From the NCBI GenBank assembly GCA_903884425.1, contig CAISEP010000003.1, positions 1 to 64,000 of the forward strand: 64,000 bases of DNA, written 5' to 3'. The first letter of the stretch is position 1; each line of letters begins with the position of its first letter. The notes under the pieces were generated by a model. The model was not told where the DNA came from and ran no database searches. It worked only from the letters and a program-made list of their open reading frames with translations. The position numbers and the translations under genes were made by a program. Of this stretch, positions 7,224 through 14,672 are shown in pieces. Source of the DNA: an uncultured Caulobacterales bacterium (GTDB lineage Bacteria > Pseudomonadota > Alphaproteobacteria > Caulobacterales > Caulobacteraceae).

Positions 7224-7613
7224 ATGGATAAGCTATACGAATTACATTTTCAAAGTCGCCAATTATTCTCAATTTTGAAAAGTGGATCTTCTCAATTTGA
7301 TGGTGATTTGGAAAAGTATTTCATCTGTCTTGCTTGTTTGCTGGCTGCGGCAACCGACTCGTTGCGCGATGCGCGGGTGGACGGTGGGGGTAGCTCTGCG
7401 GAAGGCTTGCAGTTTGAATTGTCGTCGGAACTTTCCGTTGCAAGTGTGGCCGCAATGACGGATATTCCCAGAGAAACTGTGCGGCGAAAGCTTATTTCTT
7501 TGATTGAAACCGGTGTCGTTGAGCAGGGAATAAATGGAAAGTACATTTTCAAAATTCAATATGGTGATATAAAAAATGTGATTCCTTTTGTGCGTGAATT
7601 TTCAGCTCAATAG
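7224..7613 (+). CDS. Winged-helix (Crp/MarR-type) regulator of the AT-rich block
   Basis: A 129-residue product if started at the ATG at 7224, which follows a TTTAGGA ribosome-binding site. A longer frame opens at 7158 without such support. Residues 73-105 (LSVASVAAMTDIPRETVRRKLISLIETGVVEQ) form a helix-turn-helix very like the Crp-type winged helix with its ETVRRK recognition helix, and a wing follows (NGKYIFKI). The N-terminal half (FICLACLLAAATDSLRDARV) is helical and could dimerise; no cyclic-nucleotide domain is present. It probably controls the preceding small genes. A 100-base AT-rich gap separates it from them. Confidence 0.6.
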   Translation: MDKLYELHFQSRQLFSILKSGSSQFDGDLEKYFICLACLLAAATDSLRDARVDGGGSSAEGLQFELSSELSVASVAAMTDIPRETVRRKLISLIETGVVEQGINGKYIFKIQYGDIKNVIPFVREFSAQ

Positions 7614-8089
7614 TTTGATATTATTGCAAATAAAGTGTTGCATTATTTGGCGTATTGCATAATAGTCGGTGATTTTGCGGCATCATTTAAATGGGAATAG
7701 GCTAAAGGTGAGGCGAAATGTTATTGCCGTATTAATTGGTCGATTTTCTCCATATTGCATAGAGTTGAGTTAACCCCTAGCTGCGGGGTGGTTGCGAATG
7801 GACCCTTCGTCTGCAACGGGTTGAGCCAATGATGTTCGGTTCTGATCCGTTCGCCGGTTTCATGCTTCTGTTCGCAGTCGCCGCCACGGGCGCTGCCTCA
7901 TAGGGTTAGAAAGTGGTTTGATCGGCCAATCTGAAAACCACAGTCACCCACTTGCTGCTGTCGGGTCCTCGGCCTGATTAATATGCAGAAGCGGGACAGT
8001 CGCCGAGCCATCGAGGCGCGTGCTCAGGACGCCGCGTGCTCTAGTAGCGAGAGATGCGGCTCAGATGCTATTGTGATCGGGTTGCTCCG
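7614..8089. other. Gene-poor stretch between the AT-rich block and the receiver gene
   Basis: Composition returns to GC-rich at about 7780, so the right edge of the AT-rich block is near 7.75 kb. A 24-codon frame (about 7830-7903) and a short ACCCC/GGGGT hairpin near 7775 are the only structures seen, and neither is convincing. No gene is assigned. Confidence 0.4.
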
Positions 8090-8635
8090 CTAATCAGTCT
8101 CCGGGTCTGAGGTATCGTCTGATGCGTTGTCGCTTGACCGCCTCCCGGTCGAAGGCGGCTCCGGGACAATGCTGTGAAACCGGCGATCTGGCCCAAAATA
8201 GCTTGCGCTCTGCAACGATAGCCGCGGCTGAGTTGCAATCCAGATGATCCGCTCAAGGAGCAATATCGGTGCAAACGGGACCGAGACGATGAAATTTGCG
8301 CCGTTGTCGCGTGCCTTTTCGACCTTTGAAACGGGCGTGTGCGACGAGAGCAGGATAATCGCGGTGTAACAGTTCGGCTCGATATGTGAGCGCCTCAGCC
8401 ATTCGACGAAGTCATACCCATCATGTTCGCCAAGCCGCGCTCGTACCAGGATGAGATCGAAATCCGCCGACCGCACGTCCTGCATCGCGCCTTCGACGCT
8501 GCTGGCTGTCACGGGGTTCTTGCTGCCTAACCCCAGCATGATCTGGACCAGGATCTTGCATGTGTGCAGATTGGTATCGACGATCAGCACAGCAGCGCCG
8601 GACAGATTGTATTTCTCGCTCGTCCGCGTCGGCAT
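8090..8635 (-). CDS. CheY-like pseudo-receiver protein lacking the phosphoacceptor
   Basis: A 181-residue product with one receiver domain (about residues 12-130) and a short tail containing FGPDRRF, a signature of an alphaproteobacterial single-domain response-regulator group. The first strand keeps one acidic residue (VLIVDTN). The phosphoacceptor position in the third strand is Arg (LILVRARLGEHDG instead of L..LDI..) and the conserved Lys is Val (FIVSVPFAP). Phosphorylation is therefore unlikely, and a docking or phospho-independent role is inferred. The IS630 element ends about 12 bases upstream of the ATG, so the native promoter and probably the ribosome-binding site have been replaced. 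Expression may depend on readout from the element. Confidence 0.78.
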   Translation of the reverse strand: MPTRTSEKYNLSGAAVLIVDTNLHTCKILVQIMLGLGSKNPVTASSVEGAMQDVRSADFDLILVRARLGEHDGYDFVEWLRRSHIEPNCYTAIILLSSHTPVSKVEKARDNGANFIVSVPFAPILLLERIIWIATQPRLSLQSASYFGPDRRFHSIVPEPPSTGRRSSDNASDDTSDPETD

Positions 8636-8649
8636 GCGTCGGGACCCTA

Positions 8650-8670
8650 GAGCGGTTCACGATCAGATAG
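8650..8670 (+). repeat. IS630 terminal inverted repeat (left)
   Basis: The first 12 bases are identical to the right end, followed by a partly matching 9. It is preceded by the TA target dinucleotide. Confidence 0.88.
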
Positions 8671-9609
8671 CGTCATATCCGGCGGCGGCGAAGAAGTTGG
8701 CGCATTCTTGGGGGGTGAAGGCGTCAACGAAGCGACCGATCGCGTTCCACAGCCCCTCGACCGTACGCTCTGCGGCTTTGCGCAGCAGGGCCTTGAGCTT
8801 CGAGAACGCCTTTTCGATCGGGTTGAAGTCCGGGCTGTAGGGCGGCAGGAACATCAGCTCTGCGCCGGCAGCCTTGATTGCGGCTTCCACGAGGGGGCTC
8901 TTGTGGCTGCCGAGATTGTCCATGATGACGATGTCGCCGGGCCTCAGATCGGGGACCAGGAACTGCTGCACATAGGCCTCGAACGCCTCGCGGTTGATTG
9001 GCCCATCCAAGACCATTGGCGCGACCATGCCGGTGAGCCGAAGGCCGGCGACGAAGGTGGTCGTTTTCCAGTGACCATGCGGCACGCTCATCCTTAGCCG
9101 TTGTCCCCTGACGGCCCGGCCATGCGTCCGCGCCATCTTGGTCGACGCCCAAGTCTCGTCAATGAACACAAGGCGTTCGGGATCAAGGTCGAGTTGCGCA
9201 TCGAACCAGGCCTGCCGGCGACTCAGGATGTCAGGTCGATCCTGCTCCGCGGCGTGGGCAGTCTTTTTTTGCGCGTGATCCCGTGACGGCGGAAGAACCG
9301 CCACAGGGTCGTGTGGTTCGTCCGGACGCCGTGTTGAGCCAATCGGTCGCGCAGCTCGAACAGCGTCTGATCCCTCGTCTCGTCCAGAAGGCTCAAGATC
9401 AGCTCGCTGTGGGCCTCGATCCGATGGGATGACCGGTCACCGCCCTGCGGCTTGGGCGAAGCATCGCCCGTGTCGCGCAGTCGGGCACACCATCGCACCG
9501 CACTGGCTGGGCTCACGCCTAACCGGGCTGCGGCCTCCCGGCGAGAAGCCCCCTCATTGACCGCTTGAATGACCCGGCTCCGCAGGTCCATCGACAGAGA
9601 TCTCACCAT
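8663..9609 (-). CDS. IS630-family transposase, produced by -1 frameshifting
   Basis: Two overlapping minus-strand frames encode the two halves. The first half (from 9609, or an ATG at 9591) has the N-terminal helix-turn-helix (SRREAAARLGVSPASAVRWC) and the winged helix ending HGITRKK. The second half has the DDE catalytic domain: VFIDETW, IVIMDNLGSHK and the PPYSPDFNPIE motif carrying the last acidic residue. The frames are joined by a -1 shift at an A-AAA-AAG heptamer (complement of T7 at 9264-9270), giving ITRKKTAHAAEQDRPD, the sequence expected for the family. The catalytic triad is intact, so the element may still be active. Confidence 0.9.
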
Positions 9610-9679
9610 CCATGTCGGCCTCCCGTTCCGACAGGTAGCGTGAACCACTATTCGGCGTTCAGGGGAATCCCATTCGATT

Positions 9680-9700
9680 CAATCAGGCCGTGAACCGCTC
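9680..9700 (-). repeat. IS630 terminal inverted repeat (right)
   Basis: Its complement begins GAGCGGTTCACGG and it is followed by TA at 9701-9702. Confidence 0.88.
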
Positions 9701-9854
9701 TAGGCCGAGGTCGAGGCCGAAGATAGGCCAGCGACAGCCGGGGCGTTCCGGCTTCGGACATCCTGAATTTCACCGTCAAGCATGTCGAAAGCCACCGGCT
9801 GTGCCGCCGACCCTTCGAACAATTCGAGGACCAGCGCGCCAGCCTGCACCTGTT

Positions 9855-10313
9855 CTATGATCCGCGGGGAGAAAATGAGCGAAGCGCCCGGACCGTCTGA
9901 AGACAGGCAGCCGCGGCCTCGCGACCCTTGTTGTGGGCGTCGTCCGCACTCCGCGCCTCGGCCTGTTCATCGGTGTAGGTCGTGAGGATGCCGAAGCTCA
10001 GGGGCTTGTTGATTTCCAGGGATGCGGTCATCAGCCCCATGGTTGCAGCCAGACTGATGAACTCGAAATGCGCCGTGTCGCCCTTGATCACGCAACCCAG
10101 GCAGATGACCCCGTCCAGGGGCCGCGAAAGGGCGACAGCGCGGGCGATGATGGGGATTTCGTAGGCACCGGGGGCGCTGAAGATGTCCCCGTCGGCCAGC
10201 TCCAGGCCCTCCTCGGCCAGATACTGCCGGGCACCTGCGAGCAGGCCTCCGGTCACGTCCGGGTTGAACTGGCTGACGACGACGCCGAGACGGATGGCGG
10301 GTGCTTCGTTCAT
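9855..10313 (-). CDS. ribH: 6,7-dimethyl-8-ribityllumazine synthase
   Basis: A 152-residue product of standard length. It shows the lumazine synthase pattern: VVVSQFNPDVTGGLLAGA, the substrate loop around GAYEIP, LGCVIKGDTAHFEFI and a C-terminal NKGREAAAACL. The enzyme condenses the ribitylamino-uracil product of the RibD branch with dihydroxybutanone phosphate. The ATG overlaps the ribBA stop by four bases, so it is the last gene of the rib operon. An upstream extension of the frame is out of phase with ribBA and is ignored. It ends about 150 bases from the IS630 element. Confidence 0.95.
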   Translation of the reverse strand: MNEAPAIRLGVVVSQFNPDVTGGLLAGARQYLAEEGLELADGDIFSAPGAYEIPIIARAVALSRPLDGVICLGCVIKGDTAHFEFISLAATMGLMTASLEINKPLSFGILTTYTDEQAEARSADDAHNKGREAAAACLQTVRALRSFSPRGS

Positions 10314-11590
10314 GCGACAAACCTCGGAGCAGAGTGATCGGCGCTTTGCGGGCCGGGAGAGTGAGTGGGGGTAAGGGCTGAAACGGGCGCGGTCATGTCG
10401 CCCAGATCGTGTCCCAGGCGCTCGCGCTTGGTGGCCAGGTAGCCTGCGCTGTGCGGATTGGCGACCGCCCTCACCGCGACGCGTTCGAGGATTTCGACGC
10501 CGTATCGGGTGAGGGACTCGGCCTTGCGGGGATTGTTGCTGAGAAGGCGGATCGACCGCGCACCCAGGGCGCGGATGATCTGTGCGGCGCCGGCATAGTC
10601 CCGCCCGTCCACGGGAAGGCCAAGGGCCTCGTTGGCGTCCACCGTGTCGCATCCGGCGTCCTGGAGGGCGTAGGCGCGGACCTTGTTGGCGATACCGATG
10701 CCGCGTCCCTCATGGCCACGGACATAGATAACCGCGCCTGCGCCCTCGGCGGCGATCCGCTTCAGGGACTGGGTCAGCTGGTCTCCGCAGTCGCACCGCA
10801 GGGAGCCGAAGGCGTCGCCGGTGAGGCACTCGGAATGGACGCGGACGAGACAGCCCGTGCCGATGTCACCAAGGGTGATCGCCACGTGTTCGGATCCGTC
10901 GACAAGGTTGCGGAACGCCCGGATCCGGAAGTCGGCGTCGATGCCGCGGACGGGCAGGTGCGCGTCGGCCACTTCCTCCAAAAGGCTTTCCGTCGACAGG
11001 CGATGCTCGATCAGCGCCCTGATCGACAGGATCGGGAGGTCGTGCTGCGCGGCGAACAGGTCCAGGTCCGGGCGACGGGCCATAGTGCCGTCATCCTTGA
11101 GGATCTCGCAGATGACCGCGGCGGGCTTGAAACCCGCCATCCGGGCGAGGTCGATGGACGCCTCTGTGTGACCATCGCGCTGCAGGCATCCGCCGGCGAC
11201 GGCGCGGAGGGGGAAGACGTGGCCGGGCGACACGATGTCGGCACCCGTGGCACCCTCGGCGATGGCAGCCTCAATGGTGCGAGCGCGGTCGAAGGCGGAA
11301 ATCCCCGTGGTCACGCCGGTCCGAGCCTCGATCGAGACCGTGAAGCCGGTCTGGCGGGCCGTCCGGTTCGTCGCGACCATCTGCTGCAGGCCCAGCCGGT
11401 CCACATGTTCCGGGGGCAAGGACAGGCAGATCAGCCCCCGTCCGAAGCGGCTCATGAAGTTCACGACCTCGGGGGTGGCGAACTCGGCGGCGCAGACGAG
11501 GTCACCTTCGTTCTCCCGGTCCTCGTCATCCACCAGGATGATCAAGCCCCCAGCGGCAAGCCGATCTAACGCGACAGATAGGGCTGACAT
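10310..11590 (-). CDS. ribBA: Bifunctional 3,4-dihydroxy-2-butanone-4-phosphate synthase / GTP cyclohydrolase II
   Basis: A 426-residue product. The N-terminal half (1-205) is RibB, with the acidic metal-binding DDEDRENEGDL loop and GHVFPLRA plus the GHTEASIDLA segment. The C-terminal half is RibA, with the zinc ligands in CLTGDAFGSLRCDCG, RGHEGRGIG and LSNNPRKAESL. Many alphaproteobacterial RibBA proteins have a degenerate RibA half; here all visible RibA motifs are kept, so both first committed steps of riboflavin synthesis are predicted. The start overlaps the end of riboflavin synthase by 25 bases. Confidence 0.95.
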   Translation of the reverse strand: MSALSVALDRLAAGGLIILVDDEDRENEGDLVCAAEFATPEVVNFMSRFGRGLICLSLPPEHVDRLGLQQMVATNRTARQTGFTVSIEARTGVTTGISAFDRARTIEAAIAEGATGADIVSPGHVFPLRAVAGGCLQRDGHTEASIDLARMAGFKPAAVICEILKDDGTMARRPDLDLFAAQHDLPILSIRALIEHRLSTESLLEEVADAHLPVRGIDADFRIRAFRNLVDGSEHVAITLGDIGTGCLVRVHSECLTGDAFGSLRCDCGDQLTQSLKRIAAEGAGAVIYVRGHEGRGIGIANKVRAYALQDAGCDTVDANEALGLPVDGRDYAGAAQIIRALGARSIRLLSNNPRKAESLTRYGVEILERVAVRAVANPHSAGYLATKRERLGHDLGDMTAPVSALTPTHSPGPQSADHSAPRFVA

Positions 11591-12180
11591 AGGCGCTCCA
11601 CATATTTGGCGATGACGTCGACTTCGACATTGAGATCGTCGCCCACGGACAGGGCGTGCAGGTTCGTATGGTCCCAGGTATGGGGAATGATCGTCAGGCC
11701 GACCTCGAAGGCTTCCGAGCCGTCTGGTCGCCCGACGCTGTTGAGGGTCAGGCTGATGCCATTGAGTGCGATGGACCCCTTCTCGACGCAGTACCCGTGC
11801 AGTGTCGCCGGAAGCGCCACGGACAACCGCCAGGCCCCGTCGGTCGCCGCCACGGACGCGAGGCGGCCCTTGCCGTCCACATGGCCCTGGACCATGTGTC
11901 CGGAGAGGCGCGTCGACAGCGATACGGCGCGCTCGAGATTGACGACCTGGCCGGCATCCAGTCGGTCGAGATTGGATCTCGCCAGCGTCTCCGCGCTGAC
12001 AAAGAAGTCCGCTCCGCCCTCGTCGCTTCGCGAAACGACGGTCAGGCAGACCCCGTTGATGCTGACGCTCTCTCCCGGCTCAAGGTCGGGATAGGGCGTT
12101 GCGATGCTCACGCGGCAGTGCCCGGGTTCCCGTTCGACGGTGCCGACCGTGCCAAGTGCGTCGATGATCCCTGTGAACAT
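11566..12180 (-). CDS. ribE: Riboflavin synthase, alpha chain
   Basis: A 204-residue product starting at the ATG of MFTGIIDALGTV, the nearly universal start of this enzyme. It consists of two tandem lumazine-binding barrels (about 1-95 and 96-195), seen in repeated patterns VSINGVCLTV and IALNGISLTLN and in ERAVSLSTRLSGHMVQGHVDG. It dismutates two lumazine molecules to riboflavin. It lies one base from the end of ribD and overlaps ribBA. The upstream extension of the frame overlaps ribD and is ignored. Confidence 0.95.
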   Translation of the reverse strand: MFTGIIDALGTVGTVEREPGHCRVSIATPYPDLEPGESVSINGVCLTVVSRSDEGGADFFVSAETLARSNLDRLDAGQVVNLERAVSLSTRLSGHMVQGHVDGKGRLASVAATDGAWRLSVALPATLHGYCVEKGSIALNGISLTLNSVGRPDGSEAFEVGLTIIPHTWDHTNLHALSVGDDLNVEVDVIAKYVERLCQPYLSR

Positions 12181-12181
12181 C

Positions 12182-13318
12182 TCAGTTGGATTCCTCTTGA
12201 TCCGGGGCAGCGCAATCGATCCCCCTGCGTCTGTCGCGTCTGTCGCGTCTGCGCTCCACGTCGATGGTGTCGGGATCCGTGGCGGATGCCCCCTGGCGGA
12301 TGAGGACCCGTTCGTCCCAGAGGTCGGTGGCAAGGATGGCTTGCGTCAGCAGAGGGCCCGCTTCCACCAGGACACTCAGGCAACCCTTCCGTGCGAGCTC
12401 CCGGAGCGATGTCTCGATGTCCTGGCCGACCATCGGATCGAGGCCCCGGGTCCAGGCTGCCATGAGGAAGCTTGCCGGCGTCCGGGCGGAGCGGTCCATG
12501 ATCACCAGATGCCTTCGACGGTTCGGGTGGTCATCGACCCGCCGCACCGTGAAGAGTGGCGCGTCGGCGAGGACGGTGCCGACCCCAGTCATGATGGCGT
12601 CCGACCTGCGCCGAAGGAGATGGGCGTGGTCCAGGGAGGCGTCGGAGGAGAAGGTCTTGCACCCCGGGGGCGGGATCATGCTACCGCTACGGTCACGTAC
12701 CTCCTTGACCGTGACCCAGGGAAGGCCCTCGAGGCAGTGCTTAGTGAAAGGTGCGATCAGATCTGCGCACTGGTCGGCCAAGTGTCTCAGGCCCGGCATC
12801 GCGTCGCCGAGTGCCTCGCAACGGATGCCGGCCTCGCGAAGCCGGACCTGTCCGCCGCCTGCGACGTCGGGGTTCGGATCGGCCACGCCGAAGATCACCT
12901 GACGAACGGGCGACGCCAGTATGGCTTGGGTGCAGGGGCCGGTACGTCCGTGGTGATTACATGGCTCGAGGGTCACGAAGAGGGTATGAGCCTCGTCGAT
13001 CCGCCCCGAGATCTGGCAGGCCGCCAGGGCCGCAGCCTCGGCATGGGCAGTCCCGGCGCCCTTGTGCGCAGCCGAAGCAAGTTGGCGGCCCGCCCCGTCC
13101 AGTACGACGCAGCCGACTGGCGGATTGGGAGCCGTGGAGCCGATTGACGCCTCGGCCAACCTGATCGCTTCCACAGCTGCGTCGACAAGCGAGCTGTCAG
13201 GGCAGGCACGGACCAGGTGGTCATCGGCTGAAATGGGATTTGGCAATTGGCACGCCGCAGGTTGACTTCGGATCGGCAAAAGCGCGATCCAGCGGCATAT
13301 TTCAAATCGAAAATTCAC
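12182..13318 (-). CDS. ribD: Bifunctional deaminase/reductase RibD, variant reductase domain
   Basis: A 378-residue product from a GTG at 13318. The deaminase domain has its zinc site intact (HAEAAAL and PCNHHGRTGPC). The C-terminal reductase domain keeps LLRRRSDAIMTGVGTVLAD and the LVEAGPLL strand. Its substrate loop, usually K.A.SLDG, reads KEVRDRSGSMIPPPG, a deviant form. The family carries out the second and third steps of riboflavin synthesis. The first 40 residues have no counterpart in most RibD proteins, so the true start may be internal. It is the first gene of ribD-ribE-ribBA-ribH. I looked for an FMN riboswitch upstream and saw none. Confidence 0.9.
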   Translation of the reverse strand: MNFRFEICRWIALLPIRSQPAACQLPNPISADDHLVRACPDSSLVDAAVEAIRLAEASIGSTAPNPPVGCVVLDGAGRQLASAAHKGAGTAHAEAAALAACQISGRIDEAHTLFVTLEPCNHHGRTGPCTQAILASPVRQVIFGVADPNPDVAGGGQVRLREAGIRCEALGDAMPGLRHLADQCADLIAPFTKHCLEGLPWVTVKEVRDRSGSMIPPPGCKTFSSDASLDHAHLLRRRSDAIMTGVGTVLADAPLFTVRRVDDHPNRRRHLVIMDRSARTPASFLMAAWTRGLDPMVGQDIETSLRELARKGCLSVLVEAGPLLTQAILATDLWDERVLIRQGASATDPDTIDVERRRDRRDRRRGIDCAAPDQEESN

Positions 13319-13330
13319 ATGTTGTCTGAA

Positions 13331-13343
13331 ATGTCAATGACAT
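13331..13343. promoter_or_regulatory. Perfect palindrome just upstream of ribD
   Basis: ATGTCA-A-TGACAT lies 12 bases before the GTG start, in the only promoter-sized gap of the riboflavin operon. It is a possible protein-binding site and no regulator is assigned. Confidence 0.4.
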
Positions 13344-13508
13344 GTGTTGTGAAATTTTAAAGCATTCCACGCTGGATTGCGTCTAATCTTCAATGCCGCC
13401 CGACCTGCATTCGCCAATGTGTGATAAGGGTCGCTACCTACGGTGAGCATTTGCCGGAAACCTGCCGTTCCACATTGCCGGAGGAAGATGCAGAAGGTGG
13501 ACGTTCTA

Positions 13509-14071
13509 AACGGCAGCTCAGAGCCCGACCCGGAAATTGGCGGAGTCTGCGTTTGGGCGCGCCAGGTTAGGCGCGACAGTCCGAACCGTCGGCCGCGTCA
13601 ACATTGGACCGGAGCACGGGCTCGGGAAGCCCCCTCGCTCGGTTATCAGCCGTCTTTGGATTGCGGTGTAGATGGCGCGATCGACCCGGCCGCCCGTTGT
13701 TGAGTTGTCGATCTGCTGCTATTTCCTGAGAAGCGCGGTGACGGTGTCGAAAGTTCAGCGAATCACGGGGCAGTATCACAGGGAGCTGTAGAACTATTTG
13801 AAGAAAAGGGTGTTTTCGCAGTTCTGACGGTATTTTTTGGTCGGCGGTTCTTACCCCACGCTATTTCGGTCGGGGCGAAACGAAGATGCGAGATTGGGAC
13901 TGCTGCCGATAGACGGCGATAGAATGAATTTTTTAGAGTTCGAAATTTCCCAATGAAATCAACAGCCCGAATTTTTGACGGTATGGCTGACGGGAAAAGT
14001 GGAGCGGCGTGAGAAGTTTTTGTAAATAAAAACAGCCCCTTACGGGGCTGTAGAACATTTGAGTGGGAGTG
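13509..14071 (+). repeat. 563-bp non-coding direct repeat, copy A
   Basis: Alignable along its whole length with 16532-17094 at a constant offset of 3023 bases at both ends. The first 200 bases are about 95 percent identical by eye and the rest more diverged. It contains TGACGG motifs and no convincing gene. Small frames on both strands are shared by the copies but read like by-products of the repeat. Confidence 0.9.
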
Positions 14072-14338
14072 AGGGGAATAGCGTAGTCTGGCGTAGGTTG
14101 GCGTGGAATATCGTATAAAAAGCAGTGGTTTAGCGTCCCTTTCGTTGATGATCCGAGATCGATGGTCAATCCGTTACACGATTTTTTAAATATCTGAATT
14201 ATTTAGCAAATCAATTTTCGCCTGACGTTGGGTTTCTCCACAGCTAAACCATTTGACGGTAATTCTGACGGTCTTTGAATGCGCCCGAGTGACGCCAATC
14301 GATAATACCGCCAAATCGCCAAGCTGGGCCTGACGGTA
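13825..14338 (+). repeat. Iteron-like TGACGG motifs
   Basis: TGACGGT or TGACGGG occurs at 13825, 13976, 13988, 14254, 14266 and 14331, always in the same orientation and usually after a T-rich pair. Several fall in equivalent positions in repeat copy B. This is more than chance suggests for a 6-mer in 500 bases. They may be protein-binding iterons of a former plasmid origin. Confidence 0.45.
14022..14051 (-). terminator. Rho-independent terminator on the minus strand
   Basis: ACAGCCCC and GGGGCTGT arms (14032-14039, 14044-14051) with a 4-base loop. On the minus strand they are followed by TTTTTATTT. It lies downstream of the SDR/darcynin operon and in repeat copy A. The equivalent stem in copy B is degraded. 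Confidence 0.65.
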
Positions 14339-14672
14339 TTTTTGGTTCGCTAGGACGCGCTTTCCCGAGCGGGAAATTTTGTCTCCGGCGTCATCCAAGA
14401 TCTCTGATCTTTCCCGAACGGTAAAGTTGGCGAGGCCGGTTCGTACGCCAACGACAGCATTCGAGCTGAGATCAGAGGGAAAAAGCGAAACATTCACATC
14501 GGGCCGGATGGTGACTCTGCGCCAACACCGGAAGTTGGCACACCGCCGTACACTTGCCGTTCGCCTCTCGGCGGCGACGACGCCGCCAAGGGCAGTTTTG
14601 GGCGCGGATCCAAGGCGAGGAATCGACCCGAAGCCGACAGTGGGTTGGTCGCGCATCAGCACGCGCTCCCCG
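14072..14672. other. Gene-poor stretch after repeat copy A
   Basis: Contains three further TGACGG motifs and a 164-codon minus-strand frame (14186-14680) that overlaps the end of the SDR gene. Its predicted product lacks any recognisable fold, so I do not call it a gene. Confidence 0.4.

Larger units (their letters stand above)
8650..9700 (-). mobile_element. IS630-family insertion sequence
   Basis: The ends match as imperfect terminal inverted repeats starting GAGCGGTTCACG (8650-8670 and the complement at 9680-9700). Each end is flanked by TA (8648-8649 and 9701-9702), the target dinucleotide duplicated by IS630/Tc1-mariner elements. The element is about 1.05 kb and encodes one transposase made through a frameshift. 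It inserted between the receiver gene and the riboflavin operon. Confidence 0.93.

Noticed and set aside
7830-7903. 24-codon hydrophobic frame in the gap before the receiver gene
   Set aside because: Too short, with no ribosome-binding site or conserved context.
9735-9896. Short plus-strand frame (FTVKHVESHRLC...) between the IS element and ribH
   Set aside because: It runs into the 3' end of ribH on the other strand and begins just after the insertion site. No homology is recognised. It may be a relic of a gene cut by the element but is not supported.
13319-13508. FMN riboswitch upstream of ribD
   Set aside because: I looked for the conserved RFN blocks (such as AGGG and GCCCGCGAGC) on the minus strand and did not see them. 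Only a 13-base palindrome is present.
13567-13779. Small frames shared by both repeat copies (RHLHRNPKTAD type)
   Set aside because: They run opposite to other frames in the same repeat and their conservation follows the DNA repeat. A coding signal, such as excess of silent changes, is not evident by eye.
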